This document shows positions 1 to 11,700 of a DNA stretch of 64,000 nt, piece by piece. The DNA is from Apoderus coryli (lineage: Eukaryota > Arthropoda > Insecta > Coleoptera > Attelabidae). The number at the start of each line of letters is the position of its first letter. Position 1 is the stretch's first letter. The stretch is taken from the NCBI GenBank assembly GCA_911728435.2, contig OU452205.1, positions 14,762,260 to 14,826,259 on the forward strand, in the 5' to 3' direction. A program made the position numbers and the translations under genes. Under the pieces are notes generated by a model. The model searched no databases, was not told the origin of the DNA, and saw only the letters and a list, made by a program, of their open reading frames with translations.

Positions 1-225
1 ATAGCCTCTTATCTTAACCGTACATTTATGGAACAAAATACCTACATTAATTTACAAAAAGAAACAAAAAAAAATGGAAAAAAAAGAAGTCAAGCTAAAC
101 GGAAAATATTATACATATCAATAACCATTGTCCCTATTATTTACAAAATAAAACACCACATATAATAAAGCACCTTACATATTTACAAAATATATCAAAT
201 AAAATTGTACAACCCATTCATAAGA

Positions 226-2046
226 TCAATCATTGCCAAGAATCAAAGTCAGTAAATGGCTCTTAAACGTTCTACCACACATAGTCTTGACATCATTGGG
301 CAATCCGTTGTATAGTTTGGATATCACGTAAGAAAACGATCTTTCGAATAATGCCGTATTATGTGAGGGTGGCGCTATCACATTCTCATTTCGGGTATTA
401 ACATGATGTGCCAGCGCACGAAACTCAATCTTGCTATACAGATACTCCGGCGTCCTACTCAAAATAATTTTATTAAACATCACTAGAGAGTGCATTCTCC
501 GCCGCTGCTCCATAATCAACCACTTTAACTCTATTCTCTTTGCCGTTATTCCACGTTCCCTTCTTCTAATGCCAGATATTAGGCGAACACAAGAGTTTTG
601 CATCAGTTGTATCCTACGCACTTCCGTACTAACAAGGCAAGGTCCATACACCACATCACCATAATTAAAATGAGAAAGAACTAAGGTATCACACAGCAAC
701 CTCCTCAAAGACGAATCTAACAGTTTCCTCTGACCATATATTAGTTTTAAATTGATAAAGGCTCTTTTGACACATGCACTGACATGTTCCCTAAATCGCA
801 ATTCACTGTCTATATGTAAGCCCAAATTTTTAGCCACCTTAGTACATTGCAAATTAAAACCGTTAATGTTAAGTCTAAATATATCCTTATACCTATTTCG
901 AGCCTTACATGGTCCCAAAAGCAATAGCTGCGACTTGCTGGGATTCAGGTGCAGACAATGCTGCTCCGAGTGACGCACAAGTTTTTCCAGATCAGAGTTG
1001 ATACATTCTATACTCTGATAAACAGTCCGTGGATCAAACGAAAAGTATATTTGCGTGTCATCCGCATAAAGATGTGCTGAACAATGTTCAAGCACCCTGG
1101 TAAGTTGCGAGGTATATATACTGAATAAGATAGGACCCAGTATAGAACCCTGCGGGACTCCACTACGCAGCGACCGGCGAGTAGACACACTATTCCCCAA
1201 ACGAACAATCTGAGATCTGTCACTCAGATACACAGACAATAGGGACACGGCCGACTCCCCAAAACCCAGATACCGTAGTATTTCGATCAACAGCCCGTGG
1301 TCTAGTCGGTCAAATGCTTTGGAATAATCCAACATGATCAGAGCTGTCAATTTTCCATCATCTGCTTCATGAAGCACATCATCCAACACCTTCAACAATG
1401 CAGTTGAGCAACTGTGCCCCCGTCGGAACCCCGACTGAGTATCAGGCAAAAGCCTGTGCTGAAGGAGGTAGTCCTTGATCTGTTCATCCAGAATACGTTC
1501 CAAAACCTTAGAAACCGCAGGCAACACACTAACAGGCCGCAGGTCGCTCAACGACGCTGGCGAATGGCTCTTAGGAACGGGTATTACGTTGGCTAATTTC
1601 CAACAAGCAGGATAGTTGTGAGTTTCAATAGAATAATTTACTATGTGCAACAGAACAGGAATGATATGAGGGCAGCTACGAGTCAACATATCAACACTGA
1701 TCCCATCACTGCCCACCGCATTAGATTTAATCCTCGCCAAAGCATTCAGTACATCCTCATAATCAACCATCTTGAACTCAAAGGCTACATTATCTCCAAC
1801 ACGGTTAGAGCGATAATAGTCGATTATGTCAGGATCGGGATCAACAACTGGAATATTCACAAAATAGTCATTCACAGCATCAGCATCCTGCAGGTTAACA
1901 GGAATTTCAGCCCTATCTTTGCTATATATATTCATCTCGCGCAAAAGTTTCCAATTGTCTCTCCCTCCATTTTGCTGAATCTGATTGCGAAGATAATTTT
2001 TTTTCGCCCTGTCAATAGTTGTGGTTAGCAGATTTCTAATCGACAT
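226..2046 (-). CDS. Non-LTR retrotransposon reverse transcriptase, 5'-truncated
   Basis: An uninterrupted 606-residue frame encodes the reverse transcriptase part of a LINE ORF2. Visible blocks in order are a palm region with LRPVSVLP, then GFRRGHSCSTALL, the first catalytic aspartate in LDYSKAFDRLDH, GVPQGSILGPILF, the YADD active site in HLYADDTQIYF, and a long C-terminal tail ending near the stop. No endonuclease domain precedes it, because coding sequence stops at about 2050, so this copy is 5'-truncated. The blocks fit a Jockey/CR1-like group; the exact clade is not determined. It sits in the Mondo gene, antisense to nothing and in the same orientation as Mondo. Degraded relatives lie at about 26440-26990 and 38430-39951, also on the minus strand. 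The frame is open, but without an endonuclease it cannot be an autonomous element. Confidence 0.9.
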   Translation of the reverse strand: MSIRNLLTTTIDRAKKNYLRNQIQQNGGRDNWKLLREMNIYSKDRAEIPVNLQDADAVNDYFVNIPVVDPDPDIIDYYRSNRVGDNVAFEFKMVDYEDVLNALARIKSNAVGSDGISVDMLTRSCPHIIPVLLHIVNYSIETHNYPACWKLANVIPVPKSHSPASLSDLRPVSVLPAVSKVLERILDEQIKDYLLQHRLLPDTQSGFRRGHSCSTALLKVLDDVLHEADDGKLTALIMLDYSKAFDRLDHGLLIEILRYLGFGESAVSLLSVYLSDRSQIVRLGNSVSTRRSLRSGVPQGSILGPILFSIYTSQLTRVLEHCSAHLYADDTQIYFSFDPRTVYQSIECINSDLEKLVRHSEQHCLHLNPSKSQLLLLGPCKARNRYKDIFRLNINGFNLQCTKVAKNLGLHIDSELRFREHVSACVKRAFINLKLIYGQRKLLDSSLRRLLCDTLVLSHFNYGDVVYGPCLVSTEVRRIQLMQNSCVRLISGIRRRERGITAKRIELKWLIMEQRRRMHSLVMFNKIILSRTPEYLYSKIEFRALAHHVNTRNENVIAPPSHNTALFERSFSYVISKLYNGLPNDVKTMCGRTFKSHLLTLILGND

Positions 2047-2049
2047 ATT

Positions 2050-2690
2050 AACACACCAAATAATGTTTTTTCTTGTTTTTGAGTATATGTTAACGCAATA
2101 TTACAAACCCCCTGAAATAAACTTAATAAAAATTCTCCTACATAGGTTCATACTTTCCCACTTATAAAATAAACACGATCCAGGAACAATCTTAAAATAT
2201 TTAAGCTGAATTTATTATCTGCTTTGATACAGCTTCACTCATAGAAGTCTCTCGTAGAAATTAATAATCTGCATTAAATTGTTTTTTCTTGAAAACGGAT
2301 TAAAATATCGAAAATGAACAAGAATAAAATTTCACGAAAAAAGGCTGCTCTTTCAGATTTTAAAACATATTTAGCATTAGATAAAAAGGGTGAAAAGTTA
2401 TAATATAATTTATTATAACAATAGGTTGTAAGTTGCGCCCCCTATGAGCAACGTAAAAAAATTAACATAGTCATTTTTCTCATAAAAAATATAAAGCTAG
2501 CAATTTTGAAGTCGATAGCCCAAGAAGCATTATAATACTGGTAAAAAAAAAAACAAATAAAATAATAAGTTTGATCACCCTGTATTTCCGAAACCATCAA
2601 TATTTTCACCTGTAGTATCTCCAGATAACGGTTGTTAATGAAACACTAGTAAAATCTAAGTAAAATAGAAAGACAAAATAAAATATTTAC
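2050..2690. other. Mondo intron segment with no recognised feature
   Basis: AT-rich intron sequence between the LINE and Mondo exon 6. No coding similarity, inverted repeat or tandem array was seen. Confidence 0.6.
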
Positions 2691-2783
2691 CATGTAAAGG
2701 GTCAAAAGTGTCCATATAATCCTCGAGATTCGGCTGAAGTGGACCCAAACTGGGTTGAATAAAATCAGCCAAACCGGCCCTGG
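2691..2783 (-). CDS. Mondo: Mondo exon 6 (conserved region V)
   Basis: It encodes ARAGLADFIQPSLGPLQPNL then EDYMDTFDPLH, the typical end of the Mondo sensor module. The donor is G|gtaaat at 2690. No further Mondo exon was found between 2690 and 1, so the rest of the gene lies to the left. Confidence 0.93.
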
Positions 2784-5700
2784 CTGCAAAAACACATGTT
2801 ATGACGATGCAACATATTTGTACAACTTATTATGATATTATACATAACGACATGCATAATAACGACATATATTTTCTTTCTATAGTGAAATGCTTTTTGA
2901 ATTGTTTACCAATTTCTCGGGAATCTGGAAAGACAAATGGCTGATTGGTAATGGTCGAAAATAGAGTGTCACTCATCAAACCCATGTAGTCTTCATCCAC
3001 CATCATGTCCATATTTTCTGAGCTGGGCGACTCCCATGTTAACAAATCTAGTTCGCTCAACTACATAAATAATAAAATTATGGTTTTCTAAACACAAAAA
3101 AATTAATTTTGACAACTCACAACATCTGCATTTTCTCTTTGCTGATGTCCAGGCAAATTATTTCTGAAGAACATTCGCCATTTTTTGTACTCCGCAGTGA
3201 CAGCTGCCAATTTTCGTTTCCAATATTTACCTTCCAAAACTATGGCCTAAACCCACAATAATAAACAATCAGAATAGAAAGTTACGCAATATTGTTAATT
3301 GTTGGTAGTAATTGACATAACTGCAATAGGAAAGTCAGCGCATTACTAACCTCTTAATCAAACTATCAGACCGTATTGATGAAATAGTAATTTACGTTTA
3401 AGTAAGTAAATACATTTCACTGAAATCATTACAAATTATGGACATTCTAGGAGAGTTTTGACGCCACAAGACCTGTTATTCCAGAATTTATTGTTACCGG
3501 GCAACGACAAAATAACAGTACGGGTCGGCAAAAATTATACCCGTACCGTTTTTTACGCCCTCGTATATACCACAATATAGACAGAACTATTAATCACCGG
3601 CTGAACTTTCCCTGAGAAATGGGCAACATTATTGCTTGTAATGGATGGGCAAATTTGAGGTTAGAAAGCAAATTGGCTGTCAAATGATGAAACGTAAAGA
3701 ATTGAGCTGTCATCCTTTGACATTTATTTAGTAAACAGTTGGAAAATTTTAACCATGGAACACTACACTCTTGAACAAAGAATTTTAGTTGTGAAAATTT
3801 ACTATCAAAATAATGAAAATTTTACTGTGTCACTTCGTAAAATTCGATCAGCTGTTCCTCGTAATCAGGCTCCTTCTGAGACCGCTGTGCGTAATTTAAT
3901 CGCTAAATTCGAGGGTCACGGTACTGTTAGACCAAAACAATACGCTCGTGGTGGCAGTATAGTGATGCAAACATGGCCGCTGTACAACAAAGTGTTGAGA
4001 ATGATCCTGGAATAAACTATGGAAAAGATAATAGACGAATACCTAAGAAGCGAAACTTTAAATAGGAAACCGCTTCACAAAAGGCAATTCGCCTACCAAG
4101 CGGGAAAATCTACGATTAATGCCCTGCACTGCTTAGTAAAAGACATCGAGAAGTCATTTAAGGCCAAAGAAGTATCCTTATGTGCCTTTATTGATATAGA
4201 GGGTGCTTTTGACAATACCTCACATGAATCCATCAGTAGAGAACTAAAAGAGTGGAGTGTTGACTCCTCACTGGTGAAATGGATTCAGGCAATTTTGAAA
4301 GACCGTGACAGCGGCTAGGGGATGCCCACAAGGCGGTGTATTGTCCCCTCTTCTATGGTCACTAGTGCTGGATGATCTCATTTCAAAAATGGATAGGGCA
4401 GGCTTTACTCTGCAAAGCTACGCCAATGACATTGTTCTCACAGTTAAGGGAAAACACACATCGGTTATATCCAACCGCATGCAAATTGCATTAAACAAAA
4501 TTAAAAACTGGTGCGACGCTGAGGGATTGAATATAAATCCGAAAAAAACAGTGTTCGTACCATTCACGAGAAAGAGAAAGGTGGACATTATTAACCCCAC
4601 TCTCAGCGGTGAGCAAATTTGCCTTTCGGATAAAGTCAAATACCTGGGAGTAATCCTGGATAAACGCCTAATCTGGAATCAGTATATAGAGAAAACCATA
4701 TCGAAAGCCACAGCGGCCATATGGACGTGTCACAGGCTACTCGGTAGGACTTGGGGGCTAAATCCAAAGCTCACATACAGTCATTAGTATGGTGGCCAAA
4801 AGTTAATATTAAGCATACACAATGCCGTCTTCAAAAGTTGCAACGGCTTGCATGTTTAGGAATAACAGGGGCAATGCGAACTTGCCCCACAGCAGCGATG
4901 GAAACGTTGCTGCATCTAATACCTTTGCCTGTCCTAGTCAAAAAAGAGGCAGCAATTAGCGCTCTAAAACTGGCACAGGTAATGGAATACAAATCTGGCG
5001 ATCTAGAGGAACACAGGGGAATCCTGAATCTAATACCTTTGGATTCAGGAAGAAAACCGTCGGACGCTTTGCCACGCAAACATGATTTTGAAATCCCATT
5101 TGAAGTGGTCATTGCAGACCGTCGAAATTGGCTAAATGGGGAACCACGATTCCCAGAAAACACATCCGTCTGATATACGGACAGTTCAAAAGGAATAGAA
5201 GGGAACACAGGCATGGGAGTATACGGGCCAAATTGCAGGCTCTCTGAATCTCTCGGGAAAAGTCCCACTATATTCCAAGCAGAGATCAACGCTATTAATC
5301 GTTGTGCTCAAGAATGGCTGCAGAGAGGCATCCCGGAACGGCAGATCAATATTATGTCAGACAGTCAGCTGCGTTAAAAGCACTGAGGTCTTACACCTTC
5401 ACGTCAAAGCTAGCATGGGAATGCAAACAGACCCTAAAGCAACTGGCAGCTCAGGGGAAAAAGATTACTCTGACATGGGTGCCCGGACATGAAGGCATAG
5501 AGGGGAACGAAGCGGCGGACCAACTTGCAAAAGAGGGCGCAAACGCTCCGTTCTGCGGCCCGGAACCCATCTTTGGCCTTCCAAAAAGCCATATAAAGGA
5601 AGAACTTCGGAGATGGGAAAAGGAACAACTTAAGTCCTACTGGAGAAACACTCCAGGCCTAAGACAATCAAAAAGATTTACCAAACCTTCAGAAGCCAAC

Positions 5701-8700
5701 GCAGGGAAGCGAATCCAACTGGAGAGAAGGGACCTAAGGCGAATTACAGGCCTTTTTTACGGGACACCACTAGTGATGCACGGGCCGAATATTACCATCA
5801 GAAATTCCAGTTATATTACGTAATATTACCTCTACCATCCGGTAACGTTACATTGTTACTGTAATATTTCCGAAAAATTTCGTTAATTTTCGGGGTAATA
5901 TTCGCTTCAATATTACGTTAACGGTCTTACTGCTTGTTTCAACATGCTGCAACACGTCTAGGGATAGCTGTTGCTTAGTTCTTACGCCATCGCTATAATA
6001 TGTTTGTTTAGTCTTTTAAATCATTTCAACGAAGTGATATCTTATATTGTGGTAGTGGTGTTTACACGTCGGCATGGGTAAAACAAAAAGCGATATATGG
6101 AAATTTATAAGGAAACTAAGGAAAAAATAAAACAACTTATTCTTGCATATACTGCAACAAAAAATATGCCAGAAACGATCGCACTTCTGTCTCTACCAGC
6201 TAGTTCTGCAGCGACGGAAAGATCATTTAGTTCCTTTTTACATACCAAAAAAAGAAACAAAAGACAGAAAGAGCTGGGAAGCTAGTTTACATACGAACTA
6301 ATCGGAAATTCTTACAGAATAACCGCGCCGAAATGAAAAATGTTGCATTAATGACCCCATCAACAGTTACAAATACTTTTAATGAAAGTGAATCTGATTT
6401 ATCCGAGGATTTGTCTGCGGATGAGGGTTGGGTTGGGTTAATTATTAATCACCTTTTAGAGCAATATAATTGAGGCAATTATTTTTTAATTTGTTAAAGC
6501 TTCTTTGCATATTGTAAAACCAGGTTTTTCTAAGTTGTTGAGCAATAATACCTAATATTACCTAAAATTACGTAATATTTCCAATGTTCTTACCAAAAAA
6601 TAAATTACCGGTAATTTTGCATCACTAGACACCACTCAGTGAAGTACCATCTCAAAAAGATGGGCCTAACCGAGGACGACACTTGTCAGTTTTGCGAAGA
6701 CGCAACAGAGACAAAAGAACACGTGCTCTGTGAATGCATGGCACTTTTCTGCAAAAGGCTAAAACACCTTGGAGGGGTGACCCTAACACCCAACGAGGCA
6801 AGGAATTTAGCCCCCAGAGAAATCATAACTTTATGAAAAGTGTGGGACAGCTGGGCAATTCATAGATTAGAGTCATTCACAAAAGATCTTCTGCAGGTCG
6901 AAGTGAAGGGAGGCCAAACCGCCTAAACGACTCCGAAAAACAATCTACAATCTACAATGATCCTGGAATATCAACTCGTCGACGCAACAATTGGGGGTCA
7001 CCAGAGGCACTTTGCGCAACATTTTGCAGAAAGATCTTCATCTTCGCGCTTATAAAGTTCAACGCGTTCAGGAATTAAAGCCGGCCGATCATTGTTCGCG
7101 TCGAACGTTTGTGAATTGGCTATCTGAAAAACTACACGAAAACAACGCATTTTCCAACAAAATCATCTTTAGTGACGAGGTCCATTTTCAATTAGACGGT
7201 TATGTAAAAAAACAAAATTGGCTCACAAAATCCACAAATAGTCCTCGAAAAACCATTACATCTAGAGAAAGTGACCGTATTTTTTCGAAAATGAGCAAGG
7301 AAACGCCGTCACCGTGAACTCTCTGCGCTACCAAACCATGATAACCGATTTTTTGTGGCCACAATTGGCTAATGTTGACATCAGTGACCTTTGGTTTCAG
7401 TAAGTAGGCGCCACAAGCCACACAGACGGCCAATCAATTCAGTTACTGCATGAGAAATTTCCCGGTCGCGTAATTTCTCGATATGGCGATGTCAATTGGC
7501 CGCGTCGTTCTTGTGATTTAACGCCACTGGATTATTTTCGCTGGGGCCATTTGAAAGACCGGGTTTACGTGAACATACCACAAACAACTGACCGTCTGAA
7601 AGATGAAATTCAGCGCTGCATTGACGAGATAAGCAAAGCTTTGTTGCAAAATGTGGTTCAAAATTTTGTGAAAAGAGCGGACGTCTGCAGACGTGCTAGA
7701 CGTGGACATTTGCTCGACATCATATTCCATTATTAATTCCCATATTTCTACTTTATATTGGTGCGAATAAAACAGAATTTGTCAGAAAAAAAGTGTGTTT
7801 TTTAGCCAATTTACTTCCTAACCTCAAATTTGTCCGCCTGTTATTAATAACAGAATTTTCACTTTTCGTTTTTAAAAATCATATTAGCTACTTCAATTTT
7901 ATTATTAAAAGATTCTTCAATGTATTAATATCGTGATTGAAGATGTGATCTGTTAGATTTGGATTGCGCCGCTACCTAATCGAGGAGTCCAAGGACAGGC
8001 TATGGGATCTGGCTGTGAAAAAGAGTGATGAATTAGACGAGATGCCAATTAAATCAATTCTTATACGAGGCATGTTTTTTTAAGTAAGTGCGGTTTTGGA
8101 ATTAAAAAAAGACGTGCAAAGATATCGCAATAATTTTATTTTTACATGAAAGCCTGTACCTTAATCTACTTTTCTACATAATTTCCGTGAATATTGAGGC
8201 ACTTGTCATAACGTGGCACCAGTTTTTGAATACCCTCCTCATAAAATTCTGCCGCCTGACTTGTTAACCACTGTATCAGAAATGTTTTGACTTCGTTATC
8301 GTCTTGAAGACGCTGACCACCCAGGTGTTTCTTCAAGTACAGGAACAAATGGTAGTCGCTGGGCGCCAGATCAGGGCTGCATGGAGGATGATCTAGAGTT
8401 TCCCATTTAAAAGATTTGATCAGATCTTTGGTTCGATTAGCCACATGTGGACGGGCATTGTCATGCAGCAAAACGATACCCTTACTCAACTTGCCACGTC
8501 TTTTGTTCTGGATTGCACGACGCAGATTGTTCAATGTCTCACAATAAGACGCTGCATTGATTGTCTCATTACGAGGCAGAAACTCCACTAGCAATTCTGT
8601 CCCAAAAAACTGTGCACATGATTTTCCGGGCAGAAATTGTTTGCTTAAACTTCACTCTTTTGGGTGATGATGAATGTCGCCATTCCATCGATTGTTGTTT

Positions 8701-11700
8701 CGATTCTGGTGTGACGTAGGCCACCCATGTTTCGTTCAAAACATTTGTGATACAGTGGTTAACAAGTCAGGCGGCAGAATTTTATGAGGAGGGTATTCAA
8801 AAACTGGTGCCACGTTATGACAAGTGCCTCAATATTCACGGAAATTATGTAGAAAAGTAGATTAAGGTACAGGCTTTCATGTAAAAATAAAATTATTGCG
8901 ATATCTTTGCACGTCTTTTTTTTAATTCCAAAACGGTATTTACTTAAAAAACATGCCTCGTATATTTATAGTGTCATATGTCATCATCATCATTTATTAA
9001 GGATTTTTCGACAAAAAGCTACTCTAAACATACACCAAGAAAACAGTAAAACACACGTAATTTAGCGTTCAAAAGTTTGATTTTGATTTCGAAAAATCTC
9101 GGGAAATGTTATTTGGAAAAGTTGTAGAGCACTAAAAAAATACAAGTACGAACAAAAAATTTGTTAAAACGATAAATAGACAACATCCTGTATACCGCGA
9201 CGGTTTATTTAAAAATCCTGTAATATTGGAAGTTATACAACAATTGTGTTAATCACGGTCAATTTTTTTTAAAATTTAAAAAGTAAAATAATTATCAAAT
9301 TTTTTGGTGCAAAGTTATTTTTATTTTTGTTAACACGAAAATCCTTATTTTATTTTGATATTTTGTGATTATCAATGAATATTTAAGTTCTTGTTACAAT
9401 CGTGTAATTATGAACAATTTTCGGTTCAGTTTGAGTTTCATCACGTTTCAATTAAAAGTAAATTACAATCATTTTTTGTAGTTTTTTTTCCTTTGATTCG
9501 ACGCAAGTATTAATCTAGTTAATAAACAATTGATAAAAATTAAAGTGCAAATGTAATTTTTTAAATTATTGCAATTTTGCATCAACCGTTAGGGGTATTT
9601 TTAATACAGATTTGATTTTTTTTTTGGAAAAAGCAGTGTTAGGAATAATAATTTCTAACTTAAGCATTTTGAAAATATAATTTTAAATTACATAAACATT
9701 TTTTAATAACTTTTGAAAGATTTTAAAAATCCGAATAGGCTTATTTTTGAAAAAATAAAAAATTGCACCAGACGGCTGAAAATCGATAAATCAGGGTTGA
9801 TAAAAATCAAGATTATTTAAAAAAAAAACGATTTATACGAGATTTTTTTTAAAATTTTAACTAGTTTTTCAAAATATTTGTAACTGCTTATATTTTGTTT
9901 TGTTAAGTAAACAAATATTTTGGCAGGAATAGTAATAGTACAAGTACGGATACGATACGAGGCAAAACTGGAGAAATTTTAAGTAAGTTGAAAACGAACA
10001 GAAAACTCCAGCAACAAATAAAATCACCGCATACTATCACCGCGTAGTTTGGCAACCCAACAGTTTGCAAATTTGAATACCAATATGACTTAGATCTGAA
10101 ATAACTATATATTACCTCAGGCTTGTTGTGCGTGTCAACATCTAAAGGTGATGCAAATTGGCATACCAAAGTGTTTTCCTTTTTGATAACTAAAATAAAA
10201 CGTTATTATAGTAGTAAAATTAAGTTCTAACATAAATAAATAAATAAACATTGTAGCGAATATTGTGAGAATGTAATAGTATATTAAGCACCGAACATGA
10301 AATGATATATATTTTCTACGAGTTTGATCGTTTGCAACATGAGCGGCAGGCGAGTGCATACGAGTAGGAAATGGTCATTTCATGTGAGTTTCACACTATA
10401 CTTTTTCTACGACTGTTTTAATGCTTTTGAATAAATTAAACTTCATAATTTTTAGGAAAATATTTGTTTTTCGAAACTTACCTATACTCGCCCTGTTGGC
10501 GTAAGCCTAAATACGATGACTTAAAAGTATTAAAGGTGGTGTTAAACTATATTATTCACTATCACCGTTTTTCATTATATAAATAGATTTGAAACCTTCG
10601 AAATTAGCGAAATAATTCAAGCTGTCTATTTGGTTTAATTGTATCGTCGGCTTTGCTATGGTGATTTTGCATAACCGATGCCCAACAACTAGTAGGAAAT
10701 GAAAAACCGCATTACAATGTACTACATTTTCAAATTATGATTGAACATATAATAAAGGCATTTAAAGACAGTCGTAGAAAAAATATATTCACTTCTTCTT
10801 CTCTTACATTGTAAATGCCAGCACCTCCATATCACATTGTTCAAACGGATCTTGTCCTTCCATCGTAACCGTATTCCCCTGAATCTGTTCCATTTTGGTG
10901 AGGTTAATTTTTGTCTAAAATAAAAGTAAAACCCAATTAAATCTTAAATTAAAGTAAATCTACTACAATGTAAAATTCTATTCAAAAATTATTTCTAATA
11001 ACAACAAAAAGAAGGAAAGTTACTCCGGCCATCGTTTGTGAACTTCACCGGGCACATTACAAGCTCACACAAGATGTCGCCACGTCCATCTTGTTGTCGA
11101 ACAAAAATAATTATTTGTGTCTGATTTAAATAATTAAAAGTAGAAGTACAGTACTTGAAATATTCTCCGCAACAAATGTAAATAATTATGAAGTTTTCGT
11201 CATTTACTACGATTTTCGACGTGGGCAACATCAGTTCGTTTTGGCTTATGGTGGTGAAGGGGTTCCTTGGTTTTCCAAATTCAATAGTGGTTATCATTCG
11301 CTCCTGGACGAATTTCGTAGGGGATGTCGAAAATCACTTGGTGTTCTAGAAATAAATGCTAGATTTTTGTTTGTGGGTTGGAATTAAGATTTTAAACGGC
11401 AATAGAAATTTTCACAAGCTTATAATATCTTCTCATGAATCAACATTTTCAACAGTACTTTTAACAGAGCAAGCTATTTGCAACTACTAGATACATTTTT
11501 TGCGATCATCTCTTGGATTATCGCAACGCAATGTATTTTCAACACGATGGGTGCCCTGCACATTGCGCTGGACAGGTGTCGGTGTCATATGGATAGGAAG
11601 AAATGGAATTGTTTTATGGCTCCCAAGAGATCCCGACCTGACATTAGCCCATTCTTTCCTTTGGAGTCGTCTGAAAGCAGCGTATCTATGCGCTACCACT

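Larger units (their letters stand above)
4015..6955 (+). mobile_element. 5'-truncated LINE with RNase H domain, interrupted by a hAT element
   Basis: It carries reverse transcriptase (from 4019), a connection region, an RNase H domain (about 5174-5560) and a CxxC...H...C motif region (6636-6836), then ends with a CAATCTA tandem and a 15-base target duplication. LINEs with RNase H after the RT belong to the I/LOA-like groups, so that is the likely placement. It lacks the endonuclease and the first part of the RT. Confidence 0.88.
3641..7841 (+). mobile_element. Tc1/mariner element of the DD41D type, split by a LINE
   Basis: Terminal inverted repeats of about 38 bases with a shared GACAAATTTGAGGTTAG-like core lie at 3641-3678 and 7804-7841, flanked by TA on both sides (3639-3640 and 7842-7843). 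Removing the LINE and one copy of its target duplication (2956 bases) leaves about 1.25 kb, normal for a mariner. The transposase runs in two pieces at 3755-4015 and from 6971. It lies in the Mondo intron between exons 4 and 3. Confidence 0.9.

Noticed and set aside
226..2046. Possible intact autonomous LINE
   Set aside because: No endonuclease domain upstream; coding sequence ends at about 2050.
10995..11297. 100-residue minus-strand frame near Mondo exon 2
   Set aside because: No recognisable motif and no fit to Mondo splicing; exon 2 lies at 10808-10914.
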